A stretch of 64,000 bases of DNA from Nicotiana tabacum (lineage: Eukaryota > Streptophyta > Magnoliopsida > Solanales > Solanaceae). Numbering within the stretch: position 1 is the first letter of the stretch; each line of letters opens with the position of its first letter. A model generated the notes under the pieces. It was given only the letters and a program-made list of their open reading frames with translations, was not told the DNA's origin and ran no database searches. Of this stretch, positions 11,100 to 22,502 are shown piece after piece. The stretch covers positions 28,750,042 to 28,814,041 of the forward strand of contig NC_134100.1 of NCBI RefSeq assembly GCF_000715075.1, given 5' to 3'. A program made the translations under genes and the position numbers.

Positions 11100-11597
11100 G
11101 ATGCAGTTATTATAGGTACTATTCTGGTTTGTGATAGAGATGCTTCAGTGTTATTTGATTCGGGGTCTATGTATTCATATGTGTCAACTTAATTTGCACC
11201 GTACCTGGTCATGCCTAGTGATTCGTTGAGTATGCCTGTTTATGTGTCTACACCGGTGGGTGATTCTATCGTGGTCAATCGAGTTCATCGTTCTTGTATT
11301 GTAGTGATTGGAGGTCTTGAGACTCGTGTTGATTTGTTGCTTTTAGATATGGTTGATTTCGATGTTATATTGGGGATGGACTAGTTATCCTCATACCACG
11401 CTATCTTGGATTGCCATGCCAATACTATGACCCTAGTATTACCGGATTTGCCCCGTTTAGAGTGGAGAGAGACTCCTGGTCATTCAACCCCCAGTGTTAT
11501 CTCATATGTGAAGGCTCGACGTATGGTCGAGAAGGGGTATTTGGCCTGTTTGGCGCATGTTCTTAATTCTAGTGCGTAGGTCCCTTCTATTGATTCT
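11100..11597 (+). pseudogene. pol: E2 aspartic protease
   Basis: This domain would cleave gag-pol. The active-site motif D-S-G-S starts at 11157, and the family hallmark V-I-L-G-M-D lies near 11364-11384. Stops (TAA at 11190, TAG at 11383 in place of Trp, TAG at 11577) break the frame. It continues into RT in the same polyprotein order. Confidence 0.85.
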
Positions 11598-12540
11598 GTG
11601 CCCGTTGTTCAGAAGTTTCCTGAGGTTTTCCCTTCAGACTTGCCAGGTATGCCGCCCGATAGGGATATTGATTTTTGCATTGATTTGACTCCGGGCAGCC
11701 ATCCCATTTCTATTCTGCCATACCGTATGGCCCCTCTTGAGTTGAAAGAATTGAAGGAGCAGTTACAGGACTTGCTTGACAAGGGTTTCATTTGACCCAG
11801 CATTTCCCCTTGGGGTGCACAGGTGTTGTTTGTCAAGAAAAAGGATGGTTGAATGAGAATGTGCATTGATTACTGGCAGTTCAACAAGGTCACCATCAAG
11901 AATAAGTATCCACTACCGAGGATTGATGATTTGTTCGATCAGCTTTAGGGTGCCAAGGTATTTTCAAAGATTGACTTGAGATCTGGCTACCATCAATTGA
12001 GGATTAGGGCATCCGATGTCCCTAAGACAGCATTCCGTACTCGGTACGGGCATTATAAGTTCTTGGTTATGTCATTTGGGTTGACCAATGCCCCAGCAGC
12101 CTTTATGGATTTGATGAACCGAGTGTTCAGGCCTTATTTGGACTCGTTCGTGATAGTCTTCATTGATGATATTTTGATATATTCCCACAGCCGGTAGGAG
12201 CACGAGCAGCATCTTAGAGTGGTTCTTCAGACCTTGAGAGATAGTCAATTATATGCTAAGTTCTCGAAGTGTGAGTTTTTGGTTGAGCTTAGTTGCATTT
12301 CTGGGTAATATCGTATCCGCAGAGGGTATTCAGGTTGATCCGAAGAAGATTGACGCAGTCAAGAACTGGCCTAGACCAACATTAGCTATAGAGATTTGGA
12401 GTTTCTTGGGATTGGCAGGCTACTATCGTCGGTTCGTGGAGGCGTTTTCATCAATTGCAGCCCTGATGACCAGGTTGACTCAGAAGGGTGCCCAATTCAG
12501 ATGGTCAGATGAGTGTGAGGCAAGATTTTAGAGGCTTAAG
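11598..12540 (+). pseudogene. pol: E2 reverse transcriptase
   Basis: RT would copy element RNA into cDNA inside the particle. The opening segment holds PDR-IDF and YRMAP. The [15 protein letters not shown] motif is at about 11890-11935, the SGYHQLR motif at about 11980, and the catalytic F-I-D-D box at 12159-12170. Thumb motifs FLG-AGYYRRF lie at 12400-12440. In-frame stops occur at 11794, 11850, 11946 and 12196, and a frameshift near 12275. Several stops fit CAG-to-TAG or CGA-to-TGA changes. Confidence 0.9.
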
Positions 12541-13240
12541 ACAGCTCTGACTACGGCACCGATGTTAGTTCTGCCAACAGGTTCAGGGCCTTACACCGTT
12601 TATTGTGATGCATCTCGCATTGGGCTTGGTGTAGTGTTGATGCAAGAGGGCAAGGTCATTGCCTATGCTTCGAGGCAATTGAAGATTCATGAGAAGAACT
12701 ATCCGATTCATGATTTAGAGTTGGCAGCCATTGTTCACGCATTGAAGATTTGAAGGCATTACCTGTATGGTGTGGCATGTGAGGTGTTCACGGATCACAA
12801 GAGTCTTCAGTATTTGTTCAAGCAAAAGGAGTTGAATTTGAGGCAGAGGAGGTGGTTGGAGTTGTTGAAGGATTATGACATCACTATCTTATATCATCCG
12901 GGGAAGGCCAATGTGGTTGCCGATGCTTTAAGTATGAAGTCAGCCAGTATGGGTAGTCTTGCTTATATTCCGGCTGGTGAGAGGCCGCTTGCTTTGGATG
13001 TTCAGGCCTTGGACAATCGGTTCGTGAGGTTGGATATTTCTGAGCCTAGTCGAGTATTAGCTTGCACGGTCACTCGTTCTTCGTTATTGGATCGTATCCG
13101 TGATCGACAATTTGATGATCCCCATTTGTGTGTCCTTAGAGACACAGTGCAACGTGGAGGTTCCAAGAAGGTTACCTTAGGTGATGATGGAGTTCTGAGA
13201 TTGCAGGGTCGAGTTTGTGTGCCTAATGTGGATGGACTTG
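12541..13240 (+). pseudogene. pol: E2 RNase H and start of integrase linker
   Basis: RNase H removes RNA from the RNA:DNA hybrid. Acidic residues stand in the expected places: YCDAS (Asp at 12607), HDLELA (Glu about 12718), FTDHK (Asp at 12793) and VADALS (Asp at 12922). A TGA at 12751 replaces a Trp codon. A conserved linker leads toward integrase. A frameshift near 13240 ends this frame. Confidence 0.88.
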
Positions 13241-14175
13241 AGAGTTGATTTTAGAGGAGGCCAATAGTTCCCGGTACTCTATCCATCCGGGCCTCGCGAA
13301 GATGTATCAGGATTTGCGGCAGCATTATTGGTGGCATAGAATGAAGAAAGATATTGTGGCATATGTGGCACGGTGTTTGAATTGTCAGTAGGTTAAGTAC
13401 GAGCATCAGAGGCCTGGTGGTTTATTTCAGAGGATTGAGCTTCCCGAGTGGAAATGGGAGCGGATCACTATGGATTTCGTTGTTGGGCTTCCGCTGACTC
13501 GGAGAAAGTTCGTCGCAGTTTAGGTCATTGTTGATAGGTTGACCAAGTCAGCGCATTTCATTCCTGTGGCAGTCTCCTATACGTCCGAGAGGTTAGCTGA
13601 GATCTATATCTGGGAGATTGTTCGCCTTCATGGTGTGCCGGTATCTATCATTTCGGAGGTTCGTGGGATTAGTTTTTGCCTTTAGTGGAGTTAGCCTATA
13701 ACAACAGTTACCAGTCGAGTATCCAGATGGCTCCTTATGAGGCTCTATATGGTAGACGGTGTCGATCTCCGGTTGGATGGTTTGAACCGAGAGAGGCTTG
13801 GTTGTTGGGTACGGATCTGGTTCAGGAGGCCTTGGACAAGGTTTGGATCATTCAGGATAGATTGCATACAGCTCAGTCCAGGCAAAAGAGCTATGCATAT
13901 CGTAAGGTTCGAGATGTGGTTTTTATGGTTGGTGAGCGGGTATTGCTCCGAGTGTCGCCTATGAAGGGCGTGACGAGATTTGGGAAGAAGGGCAAGCTTA
14001 GCCCTAGGTACATTGGTCTGTTTGAGATTCTTGATCGAGTGGGAGAGGTGGCTTATCAACTTGCATTTCCGCCGAGCTTATCAGCTATGCATCCAGTTTT
14101 TCATGTGTCCATGCTTCAGAGGTATCACGGCGATCCATCCCACGTGTTAGATTTCAGCACTGTCTAGTTGGACAA
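13241..14175 (+). pseudogene. pol: E2 integrase with internal deletion
   Basis: Integrase would insert cDNA into host DNA. The zinc-binding part includes HYWWHRM and CLNC (about 13325-13390), followed by the first catalytic Asp in MDFVVGLP (about 13470). At 13655-13657 about 160 bp are missing compared with E4. That stretch holds the second catalytic Asp and the Glu in E4, so the DDE triad is destroyed. The C-terminal region 13676-14167 reads well, with the GPF-like and HPVFHVS motifs. Stops occur at 13389, 13522 and 13683. Confidence 0.88.
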
Positions 14176-14393
14176 GGACTTGTCCTATGAGGAGGAGCCG
14201 ATAGCTATTCTAGACCGGCAGGTTCATCAGTTGAGATCCAAGAGTTTCTCTTCTGTTTGTGTTCAGTGGAGAGGTCAGCCTCCTGAGGCATCAACCTAGG
14301 AGTCCGAGTTCGATATGTGGGACCGTTATCCTCACCTTTTCCCCGACTCAAGTACTTCTTTCTTCTATCCGTTCGAGGACGAACAGTTATTTT
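14176..14393 (+). pseudogene. pol: E2 C-terminal chromodomain
   Basis: Downstream of integrase the frame shows a chromodomain-like block: L-DRQVHQLRSK, then VQWRG and a TWESE-like end with one stop at 14296. In chromoviruses this module directs insertion toward marked chromatin. The frame ends with the FEDE tail near 14370. Confidence 0.8.
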
Positions 14394-14405
14394 AGAGGTG
14401 GAGAA
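14394..14405 (+). other. Polypurine tract of E2
   Basis: AGAGGTGGAGAA directly precedes the 3' LTR start TGTGACGAGCC. E4 has the same tract on the other strand. Confidence 0.85.
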
Positions 14406-15380
14406 TGTGACGAGCCAAAGGGTCATCACCTGTTTTCTTATCCATTCCGTGCTTCTGAGGCCTTGAAAACCTTATTTTAGTCGTCTCGATTTGCTTCCGC
14501 AGTCCGAGCGCATAGTCGGAAAGCATAAATATGAAATTCTGTGGAAAATGCTAAATTTTGGTGTTAAAATGAATAAGTTTGACTTTGGTCAATATTTTGG
14601 GCAACCGGACCTGGACCCGTGATTTGACAGTCCTAGAGGGTCCGTAGGAAAATATGGGACTTGGGCGTGTGCCTGGAATCGAATTCCGAGGTCCCAAGCT
14701 CGAGAAATGAATTTTTAAGTAAAATTGTTTACTGAAGATGTTTAAGGAAAATTTAAATGAAATCTGATTTGAAAGTAATGGTATCGGGCCCGTAATTTTG
14801 TTTCGGCGCCCGGTACAAGTCTTATATATGTTTTGAATCACTCATGTAAAGTTTGGTTAAAAACAGACGTCGTTTGACGTGATCCGGACTCTAATCGGGA
14901 ATTGATGTTTAAAAGGAAATCTGAGAAATTTCACTGATCTTGAGGCTTAATTCGATGTTCATGATATTATATTGGTGATTTGATCACAGGAATATGTCCG
15001 TAGGGTTTTTTTGAGGTAGTGTGCATACTTAGGTTAGAGTTTCGAGGGCTCGGGTGAGTTCCAAATAGATTCCGGGATGTCGTAGGCTTAAAAGATCAGA
15101 TGTTGCAGGTTCAGGAAAATATTGCAGGCCTCTGAACCCTTTAGCGCGGCCCGCGAGTAATCGCGTGTGGCTACGGAGGGGCCAGCGCGGCCTCAGTCGC
15201 CTTTGCGCGGCCCACAGTGGGTGCTACGAGGCCGCGGTCAGCTTTGAGCGGTCCGCGCGGGGCAAAGATCTACAGGTCTTCAGGAAGGGCCAGCACGACC
15301 TTGTTCGCCTTTGCGCGGTCCGCGGTGGGTACTGTGCGGCCGCGGTCGGCTTTGCGCGGTCTGCACAGCTTCAGAGAGGA
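14406..15380 (+). repeat. E2 3' LTR, truncated
   Basis: It is the direct repeat of 6334-7290, ending abruptly at about 15379 in 'cttcagagagg', just at the TATA box position. The remaining ~2 kb are missing and the next base belongs to E3 gag. The two LTRs differ at many sites, so the insertion is not recent. Confidence 0.88.
15145..15368 (+). repeat. CpG-rich tandem array in E2 3' LTR
   Basis: Copy of 7065-7285, with several CpG-to-TpG or CpA differences between the two LTRs. Confidence 0.75.
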
Positions 15381-16755
15381 ATAGAAGGTTTAAACTATAA
15401 AGACCCGTGCATACAGCCAAGTGTGGAACTGCCTGAGGTGTACAAACCTCCCAAGTTCGAGATGTTCGACGGCACAGGTGATCCCAAGGTTCATCTAAGG
15501 GCCTATTGTGACAAGCTTGTAGGGGTTGATAAATATGAAAGATCCGGATGAAGCTCTTTATGATGAGTCTTACTGAGGATGCTTTGTCTTGGTATATCAT
15601 CCAAGACCCCAAGAAATGGTCCAATTGGGTAAGTATGGCGTCAGATTTCATGGACCGATTCAGGTTCAACACAGAGAATGCGCCGGATGTTTTCTATATT
15701 CAGAATCTTAAGAAGAAACCTACTGAGACTTTCTGTGAGTATGCTACTCGTTGGATGTCGGAAGCATCCAAAGTCAGGCCATCTTTGGACGAAGAATAGA
15801 TGAACAAATTCTTCGTTAGAGCACAAGATCCGCAATATTATGAAAGGTTGATGGTTATTGAAAATCACAAATTTTCTGACATCATTAAACTTGGAGAAAG
15901 AATCGAAGAAGGAATCAAAATTGGGATGGTCACACATTTTGAGGAACTACAGGCCACAAATAAGGCGTTACAATCAGGTGGTATATCGAAGAAGAGAGAT
16001 GTTGGGGCAGTAATGGTGGCCCAGGGTCCAAAATCTCCACTTATCTATCAAACCCCTTCACCTACATATCAAACACCTCCACCTACATGCCAAGTATCAC
16101 CGCCTACATATCAACCTTCATCTCCCAGATATTCCCAAGCAGCCACTGTCTATCACATCTATAACTCCCAACCATCCCACTTCCAATCACCACCAACTCG
16201 CCAAAACAATCCAAGACCAAGACCCAAATTTGACCGCAAGCCACCCAGACAATACACCGCCATTGCTGAGCCCATTGACCAGTTGTATGAAAGGTTAAAT
16301 GTCATGGGTTACATCACTCTATTCCCGCTGTGGCATTAGCAAATCCATCCCAATGGGTCAATCCAAACAAAACTTGTGTGTACCATTCCAGTATGAAGGG
16401 GCACACCACTACTGAGTGTTGAACATTGGAGGATAAGATCTAGACGCTAATTGACAACAAGGTCATACAGGCGAAGGAGGCCGCACCTAATGTCTGCCAC
16501 AATCCCCTCCCTGATTATAGAGGTGATAGTGTACATATGATAGAGACGAATGAAGAATGAGACCCCGAGGGGTCGATTGGGCTTATTCGAGAAGGCGATG
16601 ATTTGAAAGTTGTAGACATACTTACTCCTATTGTGGTACAAACTCAGTCACCAATCGAGGTTGAGGTAACTACATTAGCTCCATTCGAGGTAGAGGTGGC
16701 TCCGCCCGTGGCCATCCCCGCTCCATTTGAAGTATAAGTAGTCACACCTTTCACT
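15381..16755 (+). pseudogene. gag: E3 gag, N-terminally truncated
   Basis: The frame begins inside gag with PKFEMFDGTGDP (near 15450), the start of the retrotransposon gag domain of Tat elements. It passes through MMSLTEDALSWY (15557-15592) and a CEYATRW motif near 15735. A stop at 15797 and a frameshift at about 15545 break it. The region 16040-16200 is a proline-rich QTP/PTYQ repeat tract. The C-terminal part has a Cys-His motif (VYHSSMKGHTTTEC, 16378-16419), a zinc-knuckle-like site. Several stops follow. Confidence 0.85.
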
Positions 16756-18144
16756 GTGATAGTATCAACTACACCCCTATTCAACTCAAAAGCAATACCC
16801 TGGGATTATGTTGCTAAGGCTCGGCGAAAAGGAGAGGCCAAGGTAGAGGAATCTGATGCCGCACAAGGAATGACTAGAACTGGAAGAGTCTATACACTGG
16901 GACATTTGGGAGGATCAAGTAAGGATACCACTACTAGACAACCTATTATTGAGACCGGGCCAGATGACCTGTGGAGGAAAGTACAAGCAAAAGAGTATTG
17001 TGTTGTTGGCCATCTAAACAAAATCCCTGCTCAGATATCCATCATATCACTGTTGCAGAATTCAGAGGCACACAAGAACGCTTTAATGAAAGTGCTGAGC
17101 GAGGCTTATGTACCCAATAACATCACTGGCGGAGAAATGGCCAACATGGTTGGGCAAGTACTAGAAAGTCATAAGATCATCTTCCATGAAGATGAGCTAC
17201 CACCTGAGGGGCTGAATCACAATCGAGCATTGCATATCACGGTGCAATTTGAAGACAAGTTCATTGCCAGGGTCTTGGTTGATGGAGGTTAAAGCGTAAA
17301 TATTTGTCCATTGGAAACTCTAAAAAGGTTGGACAAAGGTTTCCATGAATACGAGTAGGAAGCATGAATGTGAAAGCTTTCGATGAGTCCCAGAGGGCCA
17401 CGATCGGGGAAATCAGCCTTTGCTTACAAATGGGACCAACTTGGGTCGGCGTCGAATTTTAGGTACTCGACATACCAACCTCAAATAACCTTCTATTGGG
17501 TCGACCATAGATCCATGTCGCTGGAGCCGTGACTTCCACACTACATCAAGCCATGAAGTTTGAATGGAATAGTCAGGAGGTAATCATTCATAGGGATGGA
17601 AGTAACCCCATTTACACTAGTCAAACCATCCTGGCCATTAGACATAGAAGAAGGCTAGGAGGGGAAACCTATCATCATACTGAACGGGTCAACGCCATCG
17701 AGAAGGATAAATGGTGGAGTGGTAAAATAGAAAGCATATTGGCCTGGTCTGGATATGAGCCCGACAAAGGGTTGGGAAAGAACCTTCAAGGTATCACTAA
17801 ACCGATATAGTTGAAAAATCATGGTACCACCTTTGGGCTCAGATACCAGTACATATGGCAAGAGTACAAGAATTGGTCGCCTCCATGGCTTGGATCGTAT
17901 TACCCTCTTGAGCAGCCAGTGCCATGTTTGGAACAAGCTTTTCACCAGGCTGATACAATATGGGGTACTGCAGAAGAAGAAGCACTAACTGGTTGAAGAA
18001 TTTGTTCTTGGAGGATGAAGACATGGACTACAGTGTCATAATTGAGGCAGATGACGACGAAGGCCTCACTATTCAGACCGTGAAGAAGGGAGTTGTTCTT
18101 AGGAACTGGACCGCCACATCATCCCAAGCCCGCTGAGTCCCTAG
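16756..18144 (+). pseudogene. pol: E3 protease with G-patch linker
   Basis: The segment 16756-17292 carries IPWDYVAKARRKGEA and the region leading to the protease active site, V-D-G-G at about 17278-17289. A TAA follows immediately. Protease continues in other frames to about 17530. A G-patch motif with GYEPDKGLGK-LQGI lies at about 17753-17800; G-patch domains here are a known Tat-lineage mark and may bind RNA. Frameshifts and stops are frequent. The coding ends before a candidate intron at 18145. Confidence 0.8.
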
Positions 18145-18368
18145 GTAGCTTGATAGAATTTACTTCTATAGCCGTTCTAGGTATTTAATATTTCCCGTAA
18201 TTTAGTTTAAAGATTTACTTGTTTCAAAATAAATGCTCGATTCATCGAGCCATACTTTGTCTGGACGATTTTTTTAGTTTTAATAAAATGTATTTGCTCT
18301 TTATTATTCACTACTATCTTTACACTTTTCCTTTCTACAACGTTATTATTACTTTTCCTAATGAACTA
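18145..18368 (+). other. Candidate intron between protease and RT (E3)
   Basis: An AT-rich non-coding gap with a GGTAG at its start and a pyrimidine-rich end lies where Ogre/Tat elements are known to carry an intron. E5 has a similar gap of about 205 nt with the same TCCC-GGTAG start. The exact 3' site here is unclear. Confidence 0.45.
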
Positions 18369-19612
18369 GTGATTGTGACATGTAATGAGGCAACGCAACA
18401 TGAGAATAGTGATTCAGATGAAGAAGATGAGATACCCGAGGAAATTGTCAGGGAGGTTGAATATTTTGAGAATAATCCTAAGTCCAATCTGGACAAGACC
18501 GAGGCAGTAAATTTGGGAGACATCGAGACCATCAAGGAGACTTGCTTCACCATCTACTTTTCACCGATAGAGAAGGAAGAGTACATTCGGTTCCTAAAAG
18601 AGTATGAGGATATTTTTGCATAGTCATATGATGACATGACCAGCTTGAGCACATCTATAGTGGCTCACAAGTTGCCTACTAATCTCATATGTCCGCCAGT
18701 CAAGCAGAAACTCCGAAAGTTCAAACCAGACATGAGCATGAAAATCAAGGAGGAAGTTACCAAGCAGATCAAAGCAAAAGTTCTCAGGGTGGTTGAGTAC
18801 CCAACCTGGTTAGATAACATTGTGACAGTTCTAAAGAAGGATGGGAAGGTCCGAGTATGTGTTGACTATCGGGATTTAAACAGAGCAAGTCCCAAGGATG
18901 ACTTCCCACTGCCAAATATACACATCCTGATCGATATTGCGCCAAGCATGAACTCCAATCTTTTATAGATTGCTTCGTGGGTTATCACCAGATTTGGATG
19001 GATGAAGAAGATGTAGAGAAGGTAGCTTTCATCACACCGTGGGGTGTATACTATTACAAGATGATGTCATTCAGTTTGAAGAATGTTGGGGCCACTTACA
19101 TGAGAGCCATGACAACCATCTCCCATGATATGATACACAAGGAAATTGAGGTTTATGCGGACGACGTCATTATCAAATCCAAGAAAGCCGCAGATCACAT
19201 AGCGGACCTAAAAAAGTTCTTTGAAAGGCTAAGGAGGTACAATTTGAAACTGAACCCCGCAAAGTGTGCATTCGGGGTTCCCGTAAGAAAATTATTGGGA
19301 TTCATCGTCAGTCGTCGAGGGATCGAGCTGGATCCATCTAAAGTCAAGGCTATTCAGAAGTTACCACCACCTAAAAGCAAAAAGGACATAATGAGCTTCC
19401 TAGGACGTCTCAACTATATCAGTCACTTCATAGCATGGTCCACAGTCATATGTGAACCCATCTTCAAGATGCTGAGGAAAGATGCTGAAACAAGCGGGAC
19501 AGAGGATTGTCAGAAATCTTTTGACAAGATCAAGGAGTACCTGTCCACACACCAGTTCTGGTCCCGCCAAAACCAGGATGACCTTTGCTACTCTATCTAT
19601 CTATATTAGATG
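18369..19612 (+). pseudogene. pol: E3 reverse transcriptase
   Basis: An acidic linker (SDSDEEDEIPEE, 18408-18443) leads to the RT. Motifs include VLKKDGKVRVCVDYRDLN at 18828-18881, then GYHQIWMDEEDVEK at 18980, and the catalytic Y-A-D-D at 19154-19165. E5 has the more usual Y-V-D-D. The thumb motif LLGFIVSRRGIELD lies near 19293. A stop at 18621 and a frameshift at about 18935-18965 split it. Confidence 0.88.
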
Positions 19613-20540
19613 GAGCCTTCGGATGTGTTTTGGGACAACATGACAAGACAGGAAGAAAGGAGCAAGCCATATATTACTTGAATAATAAGTTCACACCTTA
19701 TGAAGCACGATATTCTCTACTTGAACGCACTTGCTGTGCTTTGACTTAGACAACTTAGAAATTCAGACATTACTTATGTGCCTACACTACATGCCTCATA
19801 TCCAAGATGCACCCTCTGAAGTACATATTTCGGAAACCCATGCCTACTGGGAAGTTGGCTAAAAGGAAAATATTATTAAGTGAGTTTGATATCGTCTATG
19901 TAACTCAAAAGGCGGTCAAGGGACAAACATTAGTAGATCACCTTGCTGAAAATCTGATGGGAGGAACATACGAGCCTTTGAAAACATATTTTCCTGATGA
20001 AGAAGTGTCATTCGTAGGGGAAGACATTACCAAAGCATATGACGGTTGGAGGATATTCTTTGATGGAGCTGCAAATTTCAAAGGAGTAGGCATTGAAGCA
20101 GTTTTGGTACCAGAAATGGGTCAGCATCATCCGGTATTTTCTAAACTCAGATTTCCCTTCACCAACTACATGGCAAAGTATGAAGCTTGCATACTAGGAC
20201 TTAACATGGTAGTCGACATGAACATTCAGGAGCTGTTGTCGATCAGTGATTCAAATTTTCTTGTGCGCCAGGTACAAGGAGAGTGGGCCACCAAGAATAC
20301 CAAGATATTTCCATATCTGCACCATGTGAAGGAATTGAGAAAGAGGCTTACAAAGTTAAAATTCTGACATATGCCCAGAATTCAGAATGAGTTTGACGAT
20401 GCATTGGCCACTTTGTCATCTATGATACAACATCCAGATAAGAATTACATTGATCCCATTCCGGTGAGGATCCATAATCAGCCGACATATTGTGCTCATG
20501 TTGAAGTAGAAACAGATCGAAAGCCTTAATTCCACGACAT
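19613..20540 (+). pseudogene. pol: E3 RNase H region, two RNase H blocks
   Basis: The first block (about 19610-19810) is the RT-associated RNase H, strongly decayed by frameshifts. A tether follows at 19807-20040. A second RNase H-like block starts at WRIFFDGAANFKGVG (about 20047), with YEACILGL and SDSNFLVRQVQGEW. A second, archaeal-type RNase H is a known feature of the Tat lineage. Stops at 20365 and 20527 follow. Confidence 0.8.
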
Positions 20541-21774
20541 CAAGGAGTATTTGTCAAAGGGAGAATATCCAGAGCATGCAAACCACACTCAGAAATGCAC
20601 ACTCTGGAGATTGTCCAATCACTTCTTCCACAGCGGAGGGAACTTGTACAGAAGAACTCCTGATTTGGGTTTACTAAGAGGTGTCGACGCAAAGGAAGCT
20701 TCTAAGCTACTTGAGGATGTGTATGCTGGGACCTGTGGCCCGAACATGAATGGTTTTGTCTTGGCTAAGAAGATACTCAGGGCAGGTTACTTTTCGATGA
20801 CCATGGAGACGGATTGCATTCAGTATGTCCGCAAATGCTTTCCATGTCAAGTGCATGCCGATAAGATAAAAGTGCCGCCGAATGAGCTCAATGCAACAAG
20901 CTCACCTTGGTCATTCGCCGCCTAGGGAATGGATGTTATTGGTCCGATTGATCCCACTGCTTCAAACAGACATAGGTTTATTTTGGTATCCATTGATTAC
21001 TTCACATAATGGGTAAAGGCTACATCTTACAGTGCTGTAACCAAGAAAGTCGTCGCAGATTTTGTCAAGGATTGTATTGTCTGCCGATTTGGAGTTCCCG
21101 AGTCCATTGTTACTGATAATGTCGCCAATCTCAATAGTAATTTGATGAAGGCCATGTGTGAAATTTTCAAAATCAGACACAAGAATTCCACAGTCTGTAG
21201 GCCTTAGATGAATGGAGCCGTAGAATCTGCCAACAAAAACATCAAGAAGATACTAAGGAAAATGGTAGAGAACAATAAACAATGGCATAATAAGTTACCT
21301 TTTGCTTTATTTGGATACCACACCACAGTTCGCACATCAACCGGGGCAACTCCCTACATGCTGTTTTATGGTACCGAGGCTGTCATCCCAACCGAGATGG
21401 AGATTCCATCTTTAAGAATCATACAGGAAGCTGAACTCAGCGATGCATAGTGGATAAAGAGTTACTATGAAAAATTGACCCTTATCGATGGAAAGAGGAT
21501 GAACGCAGTATGTCACGGCCAACTTTACCAGAACAGAATATCTAGAGCTTTCAACAAAAGGGTCAAACCAAGATAGTTCGCACTATGGCAGCTGGTATTG
21601 TAGAGAATCTTCCCACATCAAGATAAAGCCAAAAAGAAATTCTCTCCCAACTGGCAAGGTCCGTACATGGTTCACAGGGTCCTGACAGGAGTAGCACTCA
21701 TGCATGCAGAAATGGACGGAGAAATATGGCCAAAACCAATCAATTTAGATGCAGTCAAGAGATACTATGCCTAG
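20541..21774 (+). pseudogene. pol: E3 integrase, copy 1
   Basis: The zinc-binding part (20700-20880) includes GFVLAKKILRAGYF and CFPCQVHA; the first expected His is Tyr in DVYAGTC. The core shows the first Asp (MDVIGP, about 20931) and the second Asp (VTDN, about 21110-21120). The Glu is in GAVESANK (about 21213). Stops at 20923, 21007, 21205, 21448, 21574 and 21601 disable it. The part from about 20907 on is repeated at 26212-27080. Confidence 0.88.
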
Positions 21775-21804
21775 ATTATTTTACATTTCTCATATGATGT
21801 AATT

Positions 21805-21868
21805 GAACTACGCTTGACCTGATTCCCGTTTAAGAGGGGATGCGTAGGCAGCCTTATGGGTTCGGTCA
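21805..21868 (+). repeat. Boundary motif copy 1 (E3, after integrase)
   Basis: Sense-strand order GAACTAC, TGATTC, GGATGCGTAGGCAGCC, GGTTCGGTCA. It is one of seven copies of a ~65-nt motif found at ORF-block boundaries in E3 and E5. Confidence 0.75.
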
Positions 21869-22502
21869 TATCATAATAAAATTTTCATCCCCCCCCAAGA
21901 TTAGAAACTGGGGTAGAATTTTAAGGAGGACCCTTAAAATTCCGGAGCAAGTCCAGCCGATGCCAGCACATGATTGAAAATTAGAAATAGGTTAAGAAAC
22001 TAGGGCAGAATTTTTAGAAGAATTCTCAAAATTCCGAAGAAGATTCAGCAAGGCCTATTATCCGCAAATAGTCAAAAGATCATCTACCAAACTGGGGCAA
22101 AATTTTGAGGAAGACCCTCAAAATTCCAATATAAGAGAGCTGCAAAGACTTTGAGATGCGTTACAGTCACTAGTTCATCTAAATGTATCAATATATTTCA
22201 AAAATAACTCTATTTTTATCAATAATTGCATATTTTCGAAAACTCTATTTCCATAACAGTCAGGTGTTACCTAGGGGAACTGGAAATGGCTTTCAGAATG
22301 GAGCATAGGGAGGCCAGCATACGAAGCATAAACCAACCTCCAACTCACAAAACTTACAATTTTTCTTTGAACGCATGAACATTTGACGTAACGATAACAT
22401 CCGCAGATATATGCACGTAGCAAGATTACTATCAATCAGGCCATCAGACACCGAACATATCTCCAACTAAGAAATATACTACTCTTATTTGCTACTTGCT
22501 CT
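21869..22502 (+). repeat. E3 3' untranslated region with three hairpin units of ~92 bp
   Basis: Three units each begin 'aaactggggcag' or similar and hold an inverted repeat. The hairpins lie at 21916-21942 (GAATTTTAAG and CTTAAAATTC), 22008-22034 and 22101-22125. The remainder to 22502 has no coding signal. Confidence 0.8.

Larger units (their letters stand above)
6334..15380 (+). mobile_element. E2: Tekay/Del-like Ty3/gypsy chromovirus
   Basis: The order is 5' LTR 6334-9341, tRNA-Met primer site, gag, protease, RT, RNase H, integrase, chromodomain, polypurine tract, and a 3' LTR cut after about 975 bp. The order RT-RNase H-integrase is that of Ty3/gypsy, and the chromodomain places it among chromoviruses. 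GAGAG (6329-6333) is the left flank; no matching right flank remains because the 3' LTR is broken. Confidence 0.92.
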
